Positions 25,477-33,557 of a stretch of 64,000 bases of DNA are shown piece after piece. The stretch's first letter is position 1, and the number at the start of each line of letters is the position of its first letter. The stretch is from Microbacterium sp. MPKO10 (GTDB lineage: Bacteria; Actinomycetota; Actinomycetes; Actinomycetales; Microbacteriaceae), in contig NZ_JAPCHX010000001.1 in NCBI RefSeq assembly GCF_026107415.2, positions 496,001-560,000 on the forward strand, given 5' to 3'. The notes beneath the pieces were generated by a model, which was given only the letters and a program-made list of their open reading frames with translations, was not told the DNA's origin and made no database searches. A program made the position numbers and the translations under genes.

Positions 25477-27147
25477 TCACTGGTCGTAGGCGTTCTGCCA
25501 GATCTCCACGTAACGGTCAGATCCAAGCCCCTTCAGGCCATCCACATAGGTGGACCAGTCCGCGTCGCTGTTGGGATCGCGCACGCCGGTGATGAATTCC
25601 GCCGTCGCTGTCGCCACATAGTTCTCAACGTTTGTCGTCAACGTCGACAGCTCGTTTGAATCATCGTCGGGAACCCAGACGTTCCAGTAGGGGAACATCG
25701 CATCAGACTCCTTCCCCTCGTAGAGCTCTGTCGCTTGGTAGAACCGGCGTTCGGCGCCCTCTTCGGTATAGATATCCATGGGCTGCACCTGCGCGTTGCG
25801 GAAGTCGTTCGTTTCGAATACCTGTGCCATCGGCCCCCAGTTGCCGTTGTAGTCTGCTTCGTTCTCCTCGTCCATCGGAATATCGACGAGACTGGGCTCG
25901 AGCTCCGTGTCCAGCGCTATCTCGCCCTCTTCCGGCGCGCGCCAGCCGATGCCTTCTTCGCCAAACTCGCCTCGAATGTGCCCTTCGTCAGAGAACATGT
26001 AGTTCATGATTTCCATGATCACCTTCTGCTCAACGTCATCGGCTTCCTTTGTGATGACGAAGGTTGCTCCCGGAACGCTGGGCAGCACATAGGTCGCGAG
26101 GTCACCTGCTGCCCCGGTCAGCGGGGGCATCGGATTGTACTGATTGACACGATGATCTTCCCGCCCGAAGGTGACGGCGAACCCGGGATGCATGGCGGTG
26201 AAGCCGCCGACGAGGACGCCCTCAGCCGAGTTTCCGGTGGCCGTCATCGCATCTCCGCCTTGGGAGAAGGCCGACGGATCAATGAGCCCTGCCTCCCACA
26301 GCTTGCTCATAAACTGCAACCCTTCGCGCCAACCGTCCTGTGCTGTCTGCATCTGCACAGTGTCGCCGTCAAGCCCAAGCGAGACGGGTTGTCCGGTAGC
26401 CCCAGACCCCGTGTTGAACGCGTTGTAAATGAAGGCGTTCATGATGAACGGAACGAGTGACTGCTGCGTACTCCCCGTCAGCGGAATCTCGTCAGCCTTG
26501 CCGTTGCCATTCGGGTCTTCGTTCTTGAACGCTGTCATGACATCGAAGAATTCGTCTGGCGTGCTCGGCATGTCCATCCCGAGATTGTCTAGCCATTGGG
26601 TGTTGATCCAGAACTTGTACGGATACGAGCAGTGATAGCAGTCGTTCCATTGGGGGAGGCCCCAAATTTTGCCATCCGGGGTCTCCGTCAGTTCTTTGAA
26701 GCCGGGCTCTGCATCGAGTGCCTTCGCAATATTGGGGCCGTAGTCGTCGATGAGGTCGTTCAGGGGGAGGATGACTCCCTGGTCGCCGTATCTCTGCAAT
26801 TCGGCCTGGCTGAACTGCGATGCCCAGGGCACAAGCATGTATGCCTCGGGTAGTTCGCCGCCCGCAAGCGAGATCTGACGCGCTTCCGTTGCCTCCGAGG
26901 CCCCATATCCCGTGGTCTGAAACTTGATGTTGACGTCAAACTTCTCTTCGAGCAGCTTCGTGAAGGAGTTTGTGTTGAGATCGATCTGGGCGCCCTGCTC
27001 ACCGAAGATGGTGATGACCTTTTGGTCTTCTTCTGCGCTCTGCCCCGTGCAACCCGCAAGTACGAGTCCCGAAATGGCGAGCACAGCACCGACCGCGATC
27101 GGATTCACGCGTTCGGCTCCTTTGCCGTGGTGTGATCGTAAGAACAC
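25477..27147 (-). CDS. Large extracellular glycan-binding lipoprotein (LipO/YtcQ type)
   Basis: The product is 556 residues from GTG 27147 (GAAAGG upstream); a GTG at 27108 is also possible but would leave a signal with no basic residues. The signal ends in the lipobox LAGC (Cys33 from the longer start). The size and motifs FDVNIKFQTTGYG and WGLPQWNDCYHCSYPYKFWI fit the large binding proteins that serve LplB/LplC-type importers of plant-wall oligosaccharides. It lies between the permease pair and the glycosidase genes. Confidence 0.9.
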   Translation of the reverse strand: MFLRSHHGKGAERVNPIAVGAVLAISGLVLAGCTGQSAEEDQKVITIFGEQGAQIDLNTNSFTKLLEEKFDVNIKFQTTGYGASEATEARQISLAGGELPEAYMLVPWASQFSQAELQRYGDQGVILPLNDLIDDYGPNIAKALDAEPGFKELTETPDGKIWGLPQWNDCYHCSYPYKFWINTQWLDNLGMDMPSTPDEFFDVMTAFKNEDPNGNGKADEIPLTGSTQQSLVPFIMNAFIYNAFNTGSGATGQPVSLGLDGDTVQMQTAQDGWREGLQFMSKLWEAGLIDPSAFSQGGDAMTATGNSAEGVLVGGFTAMHPGFAVTFGREDHRVNQYNPMPPLTGAAGDLATYVLPSVPGATFVITKEADDVEQKVIMEIMNYMFSDEGHIRGEFGEEGIGWRAPEEGEIALDTELEPSLVDIPMDEENEADYNGNWGPMAQVFETNDFRNAQVQPMDIYTEEGAERRFYQATELYEGKESDAMFPYWNVWVPDDDSNELSTLTTNVENYVATATAEFITGVRDPNSDADWSTYVDGLKGLGSDRYVEIWQNAYDQ

Positions 27148-27236
27148 TGTCTTACCTTTCTCTCTTGTTTTTGAACCCGGATGCCCCGGGGCTCTGAGGT
27201 GCGAAACCAAAGGGTGGCTTCGCGGTCCGTCGCTTC

Positions 27237-28223
27237 TCAGCCCTTGACAGAGCCGAGCATGATTCCTTTGTTGAAGTACCGCGCCACAAAGGGATAGATC
27301 AGCATCACCGGAACTGTCGAGATGACAATCAGCGAGTACTTCAGCAAGTCGGCCAGCTGCTGGCGCTCGATCTGCGCCGCAGCGTCCATTCCAGGGGTAG
27401 CCTGATTGAGGATCAGCACATTGCGCAGAACGATTTGCAGCGGGTACAAGCTGGGATCCCTGAGGTACATCAGAGCGTCGAAGTAGGAGTTCCACTGGAA
27501 GATCGCGTACATGAGCGCGATCACTGCCAGCAGCGGCTTCGACAGCGGAAGCACAATCGTCCACAGAAAGCGCAGGTCACTGGCTCCGTCAAGCTGGGCC
27601 GCCTCGTACAGCTCATCCGGAATGGACGAGCGAAAGAAAACGACAGCGATGATGACCTGCCACACTCCGACCGCCTGAGGAAGAAGCAACGCCCAACGTG
27701 TGTCGAGAAGGCCAAGCTGCTGCACAACGATGTACGTCGGGATGATGCCTCCCGCGAAGAGCATCGTGAAGATGACACCGAGGCTCAGTCCACCGCGCCC
27801 CCACAGATCTTTCCGCGAAAGCGGATATGCAATGGCAACCGTGAGAGTCAGGCTGATCAGAGTGCCCACCGTCGTGTAGATCAGCGAGTTGAGGAACCCC
27901 GTCATGATCTGAGAGTCGCCGAGAGCCCGCTCGTACCCTTCAAGAGTGAAATCAACCGGCCAAAAGGTGACCTGACCAGACGAAACGGCAAGCGGCGAAC
28001 TGAACGAACTCGCCACGATGTACAGCAGCGGCAAAAGAACGGCAAGCAGGAACGTCGTCAACAAGATGTAGACGCCGATCATGAAGAAGCGATCGACAAG
28101 CGGATCCTTGATCTGTGTCTGGTGATCACCGCGACGGTTTCCTCCCGCGCGCATGCCCTTCTTGCCTGTCACAGCAATCAGACTCCGAGTCGTCACAGGC
28201 CCCGTCTTACCCAACTTCGTCAT
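27237..28223 (-). CDS. ABC transporter permease, LplC/YtcP type
   Basis: The product is 328 residues. ATG 28223 shares TGATG with the LplB-type stop; two GTGs just upstream are less likely. A basic N-terminus of about 45 residues precedes six membrane helices, with the EAA loop EAAQLDGASDLRFLWTIVLP. LVDRFFMIGVYILLT at the first helix is typical of the LplC branch. It pairs with the 28223-29206 permease and uses the lipoprotein encoded next. Confidence 0.92.
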   Translation of the reverse strand: MTKLGKTGPVTTRSLIAVTGKKGMRAGGNRRGDHQTQIKDPLVDRFFMIGVYILLTTFLLAVLLPLLYIVASSFSSPLAVSSGQVTFWPVDFTLEGYERALGDSQIMTGFLNSLIYTTVGTLISLTLTVAIAYPLSRKDLWGRGGLSLGVIFTMLFAGGIIPTYIVVQQLGLLDTRWALLLPQAVGVWQVIIAVVFFRSSIPDELYEAAQLDGASDLRFLWTIVLPLSKPLLAVIALMYAIFQWNSYFDALMYLRDPSLYPLQIVLRNVLILNQATPGMDAAAQIERQQLADLLKYSLIVISTVPVMLIYPFVARYFNKGIMLGSVKG

Positions 28224-29206
28224 CACCACAATCCCGTTCCCGTCACACGTTTCGATACAGCGTTGACTCCGAGGAGCAGCACCAGGTTGATGACGCCGTT
28301 GAAGAGCCCGATCGCCGCTGCTTGGCTAAAGTCGGCGTTCAGAAGCCCGACTTTGTACGTATACGTTGGAATAATCTCCGACTGAGACAGGTTCAGCGAG
28401 TTCTGAAAGAGGAAAGCCTTCTCGAAGCCGATGGCCATCACATTCCCAACGCTCAGAATGAGGATGGTCATTGCCGTCGGCATGATGCCGGGCAGGTCGA
28501 CGTTCATGATTCTCTGGAACCTGCTGGCGCCGTCCACTTTCGCCGCCTCGTACAGCGACACATCGATCGCTGACAGCGCTGCGAGGTAGATGACCGCAGA
28601 ATACCCGGTCGTCTGCCAGACGTCTGTCGCAACGTAGATATGGCGGAAGAAGTCAGGATCACCGAGAAAGTCGATGGCGTGCATTCCGAAGAACGACGTG
28701 ACGTCTCCCGCCAGGCCGAGCTTCGGCGAAAGAAACAGGATCGTCATCGAAACGACGACAACTGTGGAGATGAAGTAGGGCGCGTACGTAACCATCTGCA
28801 CTGTGCGCTGGAAGAAGCGACTGCGCACCTCGTTGAGTGCGAGCGCAAGGATGATCGGCATCGGAAAACTCACGAGCACCACGTACGTCGAAAGAATGAA
28901 CGTGTTGCGAAGCAACGTCCAGAAGATGGGATTGTCGAAGAATCGCGCGAACTGCTCGAACCCCACCCAGGGGCTACCCCACACGCCGTCGACAACGTTG
29001 TAATCCTTGAACGCGATCACCGCGTTGGTCATCGGTATGTACTTGAAGATGATGAAGTACGCGACAGGGGGGATGATCAGCAGGTAGAGCTGCCAGTGCC
29101 TCCGGAAGCTGCGCTTCGCAGCGCGCCAGCCTTTCGCATTCGGAGGGAGCCTTACCTGTCGCGCCGCGCCTTCGACGTTCGGGCCCGCGGCACCCTGCAC
29201 GGGCAT
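28223..29206 (-). CDS. ABC transporter permease, LplB/YteP type
   Basis: The product is 327 residues from ATG 29206; the frame is open to an ATG at 29254 with no better ribosome site, so the start is uncertain. HWQLYLLIIPPVAYFIIFKY in the first helix and the EAA loop EAAKVDGASRFQRIMNVDLP are characteristic of LplB. It is the first gene of the glycan operon and is divergent from the GntR regulator at 29619, with about 410 bases between them. Confidence 0.9.
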   Translation of the reverse strand: MPVQGAAGPNVEGAARQVRLPPNAKGWRAAKRSFRRHWQLYLLIIPPVAYFIIFKYIPMTNAVIAFKDYNVVDGVWGSPWVGFEQFARFFDNPIFWTLLRNTFILSTYVVLVSFPMPIILALALNEVRSRFFQRTVQMVTYAPYFISTVVVVSMTILFLSPKLGLAGDVTSFFGMHAIDFLGDPDFFRHIYVATDVWQTTGYSAVIYLAALSAIDVSLYEAAKVDGASRFQRIMNVDLPGIMPTAMTILILSVGNVMAIGFEKAFLFQNSLNLSQSEIIPTYTYKVGLLNADFSQAAAIGLFNGVINLVLLLGVNAVSKRVTGTGLW

Positions 29207-29618
29207 CACCACGGGAGACCAGTCTTTCTCCGACCGGCGGGGTGAGCTGCACATGAGCTCGTCGTGACCCGCAGAGAAAAGGGAGACATGTTCTCAACCA
29301 TCCAATCGTCGTCGAACTGGCACGAGAACGACGATAAACGTCAGACCATTCCCTGTCAATGCCAATTTCAAAAATGGACGGCGACGGGCTCGAGGCCCGA
29401 GACGACGCCCCACTCGCACTCAGCAAAGCGAGCGAATCAGCAGAACAAGTTCGATGTAAAACCGCGAGTTTCTGCGCCTTCATTGCGTTCTAGCTCCCGA
29501 GATTCGCTACTGGACCTCAGAGAATCTCCAGGCGTACGCCACTGGTAGCAGCCCATAACGATTCGGCGAAATTTCTGTAATTTGTCGAACAACTGGCCTC
29601 AAGCAGTATGCTTGCGGT
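29207..29618. other. Divergent intergenic region between the glycan operon and the GntR gene
   Basis: About 410 bases without a credible gene. It should hold the promoters of both divergent units. A perfect FadR-type site is at 29582-29592, and a near match TCGTCGAACTG (one deviation) is at 29309-29319, closer to the permease gene. I see no riboswitch-like or tRNA-like fold. Confidence 0.6.
29582..29592. promoter_or_regulatory. FadR-type GntR operator
   Basis: TTGTCGAACAA fits the TNGTNNNACNA consensus known for the FadR branch of GntR regulators exactly, 27 bases before the GntR start at 29619. This suggests autoregulation and possibly control of the neighbouring operons. Confidence 0.65.
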
Positions 29619-30353
29619 GTGGTAGATGATGTCGCAAAAATTCCAGCCGAAGGCGGCTCGCGCACAGACCTGGTCATCAGCAACGTCAAGCAGATGATTG
29701 CGTCAGGGGAGCTTCGCGCTGGCGACCGCCTGCCCATCGAAAAGGAACTCTCGGCGCGATGGAGCGTCTCACGCGGCTCGCTTCGCGAGGGAGTGCGAGC
29801 GCTCGCCTCCCTTGGCGTACTTGAGACGCGGCAGGGCGACGGCACCTACGTCACTCAGCTCGATCCTGACTCGCTGCTTCGCCCTCTCGGCTTCTACGCC
29901 GAACTGCGCGATAGCGACCAGTCGCAAGACCTTCTTGCCGTGCGGCGCGTGTTGGAGAGCGAGTCTGCGAGCCTTGCAGCGACCCGAATGACCGCGATCG
30001 AGCTGGACGCGCTCGACGGCATCCTTTCCGAAATCGACACGGTGCTCGACTCAGACGAGGTAGACCCGGAGACCTTCATCGACACGGATGCCGAGTTTCA
30101 CAGGCGAATAGCGATGGCGAGCGGAAACCCGGCACTGGCGGCCATGATCGGCAGCCTCATGACGCGCACGCAGCGCGCACGCTTGTGGCGAGCGATCACC
30201 GAACGAGACTCACTCAACGAAGCGCATTCCGAGCACCGCGCGATCCTCAAGGCTCTTCGCACACGGGATCCGGAACGCTCCCGCATCAGGATGGCGTCTC
30301 ACCTGCTCGGGGTCGAGGAGTTCGCCGCGGCGCACCCAGGCAAGGAGACCTAG
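29619..30353 (+). CDS. GntR family regulator, FadR subfamily
   Basis: The product is 244 residues from GTG 29619. The winged helix-turn-helix runs from about 15 to 75 (RLPIEKELSARWSVSRGSLR and VLETRQGDGTYVT), and a helical FCD ligand domain follows with DAEFHRRIAMASGN and EHRAIL supplying metal-type Asp/His residues. FadR-type regulators often respond to sugar acids such as fuconate. It is divergent from the glycan operon and convergent with the fucose genes. Its TAG stop lies inside the CTAG duplicated by the IS element. Confidence 0.92.
   Translation: MVDDVAKIPAEGGSRTDLVISNVKQMIASGELRAGDRLPIEKELSARWSVSRGSLREGVRALASLGVLETRQGDGTYVTQLDPDSLLRPLGFYAELRDSDQSQDLLAVRRVLESESASLAATRMTAIELDALDGILSEIDTVLDSDEVDPETFIDTDAEFHRRIAMASGNPALAAMIGSLMTRTQRARLWRAITERDSLNEAHSEHRAILKALRTRDPERSRIRMASHLLGVEEFAAAHPGKET
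30350..30353. repeat. Target-site duplication CTAG, left copy
   Basis: CTAG borders the left end of the IS982 element and matches the copy at 31349-31352. It contains the TAG stop of the GntR gene. Confidence 0.75.
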
Positions 30354-30372
30354 ATGATTGAGTCCTATTAGG
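30354..30372 (+). repeat. IS982 left terminal inverted repeat
   Basis: Reads ATGATTGAGTCCTATTAGG; matches the right end with three mismatches. Confidence 0.8.
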
Positions 30373-30425
30373 GTTTGGCCCCGTGGAGGCTGTTAATCGT
30401 GGGCGGAGGGTGTTAAACCCTGTTT

Positions 30426-31328
30426 GTGAAGACAGATTTGAACACCCTCCTGACCACACTTTACGTCCATCTCGACGATCGGATCATCCCCGCGTTAGGA
30501 TTTTCGAGAGCTCGACGCCCCGGCCGTAAACCCGCGTTGAACGATGTCGAGCTACTGTGTCTGCTCGTGGCGCAGCACCTGCTCGGCATCTCCTCGGACC
30601 GCAAATGGATCCGCTACGCCCGTAAACACCTGTCCGGCATGTTCCCGAATCTGCCGCAGCAATCAGGGTGGGGAAAACGCGTCCGCCAAGCAACGGGACT
30701 GATCTCCGCGGTGATCACGGAGCTGGCCCGCGATACCCCGACCTGGGGCGAGGTCACGAGGCTGATCGATTCGACACCGCTGCCCTGCGGCAAATCACGA
30801 GAGACGGTGAAACGCTCCGATCTGGCCGGTCATGCTGGTTACGGATACTGCGCCTCCCACTCCCGATTCTTCTGGGGATTCCGTCTCTATCTGATCTGCA
30901 CCCCAGAGGGAATGCCCGCCATCTGGGGACTGGCGAACCCGAAGATCGGCGAACGAGAAGCCGCCGAAGCGATGCTCCGCCACGACCGGCACCTCCTCCA
31001 GCCCGGGCAAGTGATCATCGCCGACAAAGGCTTCGCCGGACGCGACTTCGAAGGCTTCATCACCACAGAGCTCGGCGCACACCTGATCCGCCCTGACCGC
31101 AAGAACGAGAAACCCAGATTCGGAAAACTCGGCGGCATCAGACAATGGGTCGAGTCAGCATTCGACACACTCAAAGGACAACTCACCCTCGAGGATCACG
31201 GCGGAAGAACCATCCCTGGCGTCTACTCCCGCGTCGCCGCAAGGCTCCTCGCCCTCGCCACAGGTATCTGGCACAACTGGCTCATCGGAGCGCCCCGCAA
31301 ACGATCCCTCATCGCCTACGACCACTAA
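30426..31328 (+). CDS. IS982 family transposase
   Basis: The product is 300 residues from GTG 30426. DDE-type features are IDSTPLPCGKSR near 118 (first Asp), IIADKGFAGRDFE near 198 (second Asp) and IRQWVESAFDTLKGQL near 238 (Glu), with the closing motif RSLIAYDH common in actinobacterial IS982 proteins. The N-terminal GRKPALNDVELLCLLVAQ is the helix-turn-helix region. No frameshift or stop interrupts it. Confidence 0.93.
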   Translation: MKTDLNTLLTTLYVHLDDRIIPALGFSRARRPGRKPALNDVELLCLLVAQHLLGISSDRKWIRYARKHLSGMFPNLPQQSGWGKRVRQATGLISAVITELARDTPTWGEVTRLIDSTPLPCGKSRETVKRSDLAGHAGYGYCASHSRFFWGFRLYLICTPEGMPAIWGLANPKIGEREAAEAMLRHDRHLLQPGQVIIADKGFAGRDFEGFITTELGAHLIRPDRKNEKPRFGKLGGIRQWVESAFDTLKGQLTLEDHGGRTIPGVYSRVAARLLALATGIWHNWLIGAPRKRSLIAYDH

Positions 31329-31329
31329 A

Positions 31330-31348
31330 CCTAAACGGACTCACTCAT
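31330..31348 (-). repeat. IS982 right terminal inverted repeat
   Basis: On the minus strand reads ATGAGTGAGTCCGTTTAGG. Confidence 0.8.
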
Positions 31349-31352
31349 CTAG
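31349..31352. repeat. Target-site duplication CTAG, right copy
   Basis: CTAG next to the right end of the IS; read on the minus strand it holds the TAG stop of the lactonase gene. Confidence 0.75.
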
Positions 31353-32200
31353 GGACCCGGGAGCCGATAGACAGCGCGCGCCGTTCGAGCGAAGTAGTTC
31401 TCACGCTCGAATTGCGACCAGTCCGCGGTCGCGGCCTGCAGCGCCGCGAACACTCGCTCGTAGCCTCCGGCCATGGTCGACATCGGCCAGTCACCTCCGT
31501 ACATCAGCCGCTCCGCCCCGAAGAGGTCGCAGGCGACCCTCGCTGCGCTGCCGACCTGCGGCGTCGTCCAACTGTCCGCCTTGCCCGACGCGGCGTAGAG
31601 ACCAGAGACCTTCGCGAAGACGTTGGGGCGTTCGGCGACGAGGGCGAGCAGCCGTCGCCATTCGGCGCGCTCGGCCTCAGCACCGTCGATCGTCGGCTTT
31701 CCCAGGTGGTCGAGCACGATAGGCAAGTCCGGATGCCGATCGGCCGCGATCATCAGTCGTGTCAAGGCGGCCGGATCGCCGGTGACGAAATCAAAAGGCA
31801 GCCGCTCGCGTTCGAGAACGGTCAGCCCCTCATCGACGGGCGAGCTGAGGACCCAATCCGGATCGCTCCGATCGTGGATGAGGTTGCGCACGCCCACGAT
31901 CTTCTCGGAGCCGAATCTGTCCAGAAGCTCCGTCGCTCGAGGGGCGTCGTCTAACGGCACCCAGCCCACGACGCCGACAACGCGCTCTTCACGAGAGGCG
32001 ACATCAAGCATGTTCTCGGTGTCGCCGCGTTCGTCAGCCGACTGAACGAGGATCACGCCGTCAACACCGGCTCGATCCAGCTCGGGAACGACCTCGTCGA
32101 ACGTGATGTCGCGGTCGACGTCGGCGACGTGCGGTCCCAGCCAGTCGTAACGCGCCCGCGAGCGATCCCATACGTGGAGGTGACTGTCAATGATGTCCAT
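31349..32200 (-). CDS. Amidohydrolase-type lactonase, probable L-fuconolactonase
   Basis: The product is 283 residues. MDIIDSHLHVWDRSRARYDW at the start carries the His-x-His metal motif of the amidohydrolase-2 (COG3618) group, and DHLGKPTIDG and MYGGDWPMS are later signature strands. COG3618 members hydrolyse sugar lactones such as L-fuconolactone to the acid. It follows the L-fuconate dehydratase gene by 34 bases, which supports L-fuconolactone as substrate. Related lactonases act on rhamnono- or galactonolactone, so specificity is inferred. Confidence 0.87.
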   Translation of the reverse strand: MDIIDSHLHVWDRSRARYDWLGPHVADVDRDITFDEVVPELDRAGVDGVILVQSADERGDTENMLDVASREERVVGVVGWVPLDDAPRATELLDRFGSEKIVGVRNLIHDRSDPDWVLSSPVDEGLTVLERERLPFDFVTGDPAALTRLMIAADRHPDLPIVLDHLGKPTIDGAEAERAEWRRLLALVAERPNVFAKVSGLYAASGKADSWTTPQVGSAARVACDLFGAERLMYGGDWPMSTMAGGYERVFAALQAATADWSQFERENYFARTARAVYRLPGP

Positions 32201-32234
32201 AAGCGGCCGTATCTCGTGCGTCCGGTTCAGGGGT

Positions 32235-33557
32235 TCAGCCGGCGTCAGCCATCGCGAGACGCGCCGCCCAGTACGTTCCGTTGGGGAACGCGTAGGTGGA
32301 CACCGAGTCCTCGTATATCTCTGCGCTGTAACCGGGCTGAGTCGGAAGCAGGTAGTTTCCGTCTACGACGATACAAGGATCGACGAAATGCTCATGAAGA
32401 TGGTCGACGTATTCTGTGACGCGATTCTCTAAGGTGCCTGATACAGCGACGTAGTCGAATATCGACAGGTGCTGAACCAGCTCGCACAGGCCCACGCCAC
32501 CCGCGTGCGGACACACGGGAACACCGAACTTCTTTGCCATCAGGTAGACGGCGATGACCTCGTTCACACTCGCAAGCCGCGCGGCATCCAGTTGGCAGTA
32601 ATCAAGTGCCTTCGCTTGGAACATTTGCTTGAAGAGCACTCGGTTCATTCCGTGCTCGCCAGTCGCGACTCCGACCGGCGCGACAGCGGCCCGAATTGCT
32701 GCGTGCCCGAGCACATCATCGGGGTTCGTCGGCTCCTCGATCCAGAGCGGCTTGAATCTCGACAGCTCTGACACCCAGTCGATTGCCTCCGGTACGTCCC
32801 AAACTTGGTTGGCATCGAGCATCAACTCGCTCTCCCAACCGATGACGTCGCGGGCAATGCCCAACCGTCGAACGTCCTCGTGAAGGTCGCCTCCCACTTT
32901 GAGCTTGAAGTGACGGTATCCGTCATCCATCGCCTGCTGGAGAAGCCGTGTGAGCTTTTGGTCGTCGTACCCTAACCAGCCTGCGCTCGTTGTGTAGCAA
33001 GGATAGCCACCCCGGGCATCGAGAGTCTCTATCCGCTCGCTGCGCGTCGGCGCCATCTGAACCAGCATCTCGATGGCTTCGTCTCGTGTGAGTGCGTCTG
33101 ACAGATAACGCAGATCAGCTGCGTCTACGAGTTCCTCGGGACTCATTTCGGCGAGGAGCCGCCACAAAGGTTTCCCTGCGCGCCGCGCCGCGAGATCCCA
33201 CACGGCGTTCATGACCGCCGCCATCGCCAAGTGCACGACGCCCTTCTCAGGCCCGAGCCAGCGAAGCTGCGAGTCAGACGCAAGTTCACGATAGACCTCT
33301 CCAAGCGAAGCCGTCATAGATTCCACGGATCGGCCGATCAATGGCTGCGCTCGCTGCCGCGCCGCCTCGACACACAGATCGTTGCCACGGCCGATCGTGA
33401 ACGTAAATCCGCACCCCGTCAATCGCGGATCATCGGTTTCGAGCACCACATACGCAGCGGAGTAGTCCCCATCCTTATTCATCGCGTCCGACCCGTCCAG
33501 ACTGAGGGACGTCGGAAATCGCACGTCGTGGACGCGTACACCGGTGATAATCGTCAT
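32235..33557 (-). CDS. L-fuconate dehydratase (enolase superfamily)
   Basis: It dehydrates L-fuconate to 2-keto-3-deoxy-L-fuconate. The product is 440 residues. All active-site groups fall at the numbering known for the Xanthomonas enzyme: Lys220 in FKLKVGGD, metal ligands Asp248 (MLDANQVWD), Glu274 (WIEEPTNPDD) and Glu301 (ATGEHG), and His351 in CPHAGGVGLCE. The ATG at 33557 overlaps the aldo/keto reductase stop by four bases. It is the most secure evidence for a fucose pathway here. Confidence 0.95.
   Translation of the reverse strand: MTIITGVRVHDVRFPTSLSLDGSDAMNKDGDYSAAYVVLETDDPRLTGCGFTFTIGRGNDLCVEAARQRAQPLIGRSVESMTASLGEVYRELASDSQLRWLGPEKGVVHLAMAAVMNAVWDLAARRAGKPLWRLLAEMSPEELVDAADLRYLSDALTRDEAIEMLVQMAPTRSERIETLDARGGYPCYTTSAGWLGYDDQKLTRLLQQAMDDGYRHFKLKVGGDLHEDVRRLGIARDVIGWESELMLDANQVWDVPEAIDWVSELSRFKPLWIEEPTNPDDVLGHAAIRAAVAPVGVATGEHGMNRVLFKQMFQAKALDYCQLDAARLASVNEVIAVYLMAKKFGVPVCPHAGGVGLCELVQHLSIFDYVAVSGTLENRVTEYVDHLHEHFVDPCIVVDGNYLLPTQPGYSAEIYEDSVSTYAFPNGTYWAARLAMADAG

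Larger units (their letters stand above)
30354..31348. mobile_element. IS982 family insertion sequence, 995 bp, apparently intact
   Basis: The element has imperfect terminal inverted repeats (ATGATTGAGTCCTATTAGG on the left and ATGAGTGAGTCCGTTTAGG on the right, 16 of 19 identical), one complete transposase gene, and a CTAG duplication on both sides. The length fits IS982 elements of about 1 kb. The intact gene and clean ends suggest a recent insertion. Removing it leaves CCTAGG, in which the GntR and lactonase genes would end tail to tail. Confidence 0.88.
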
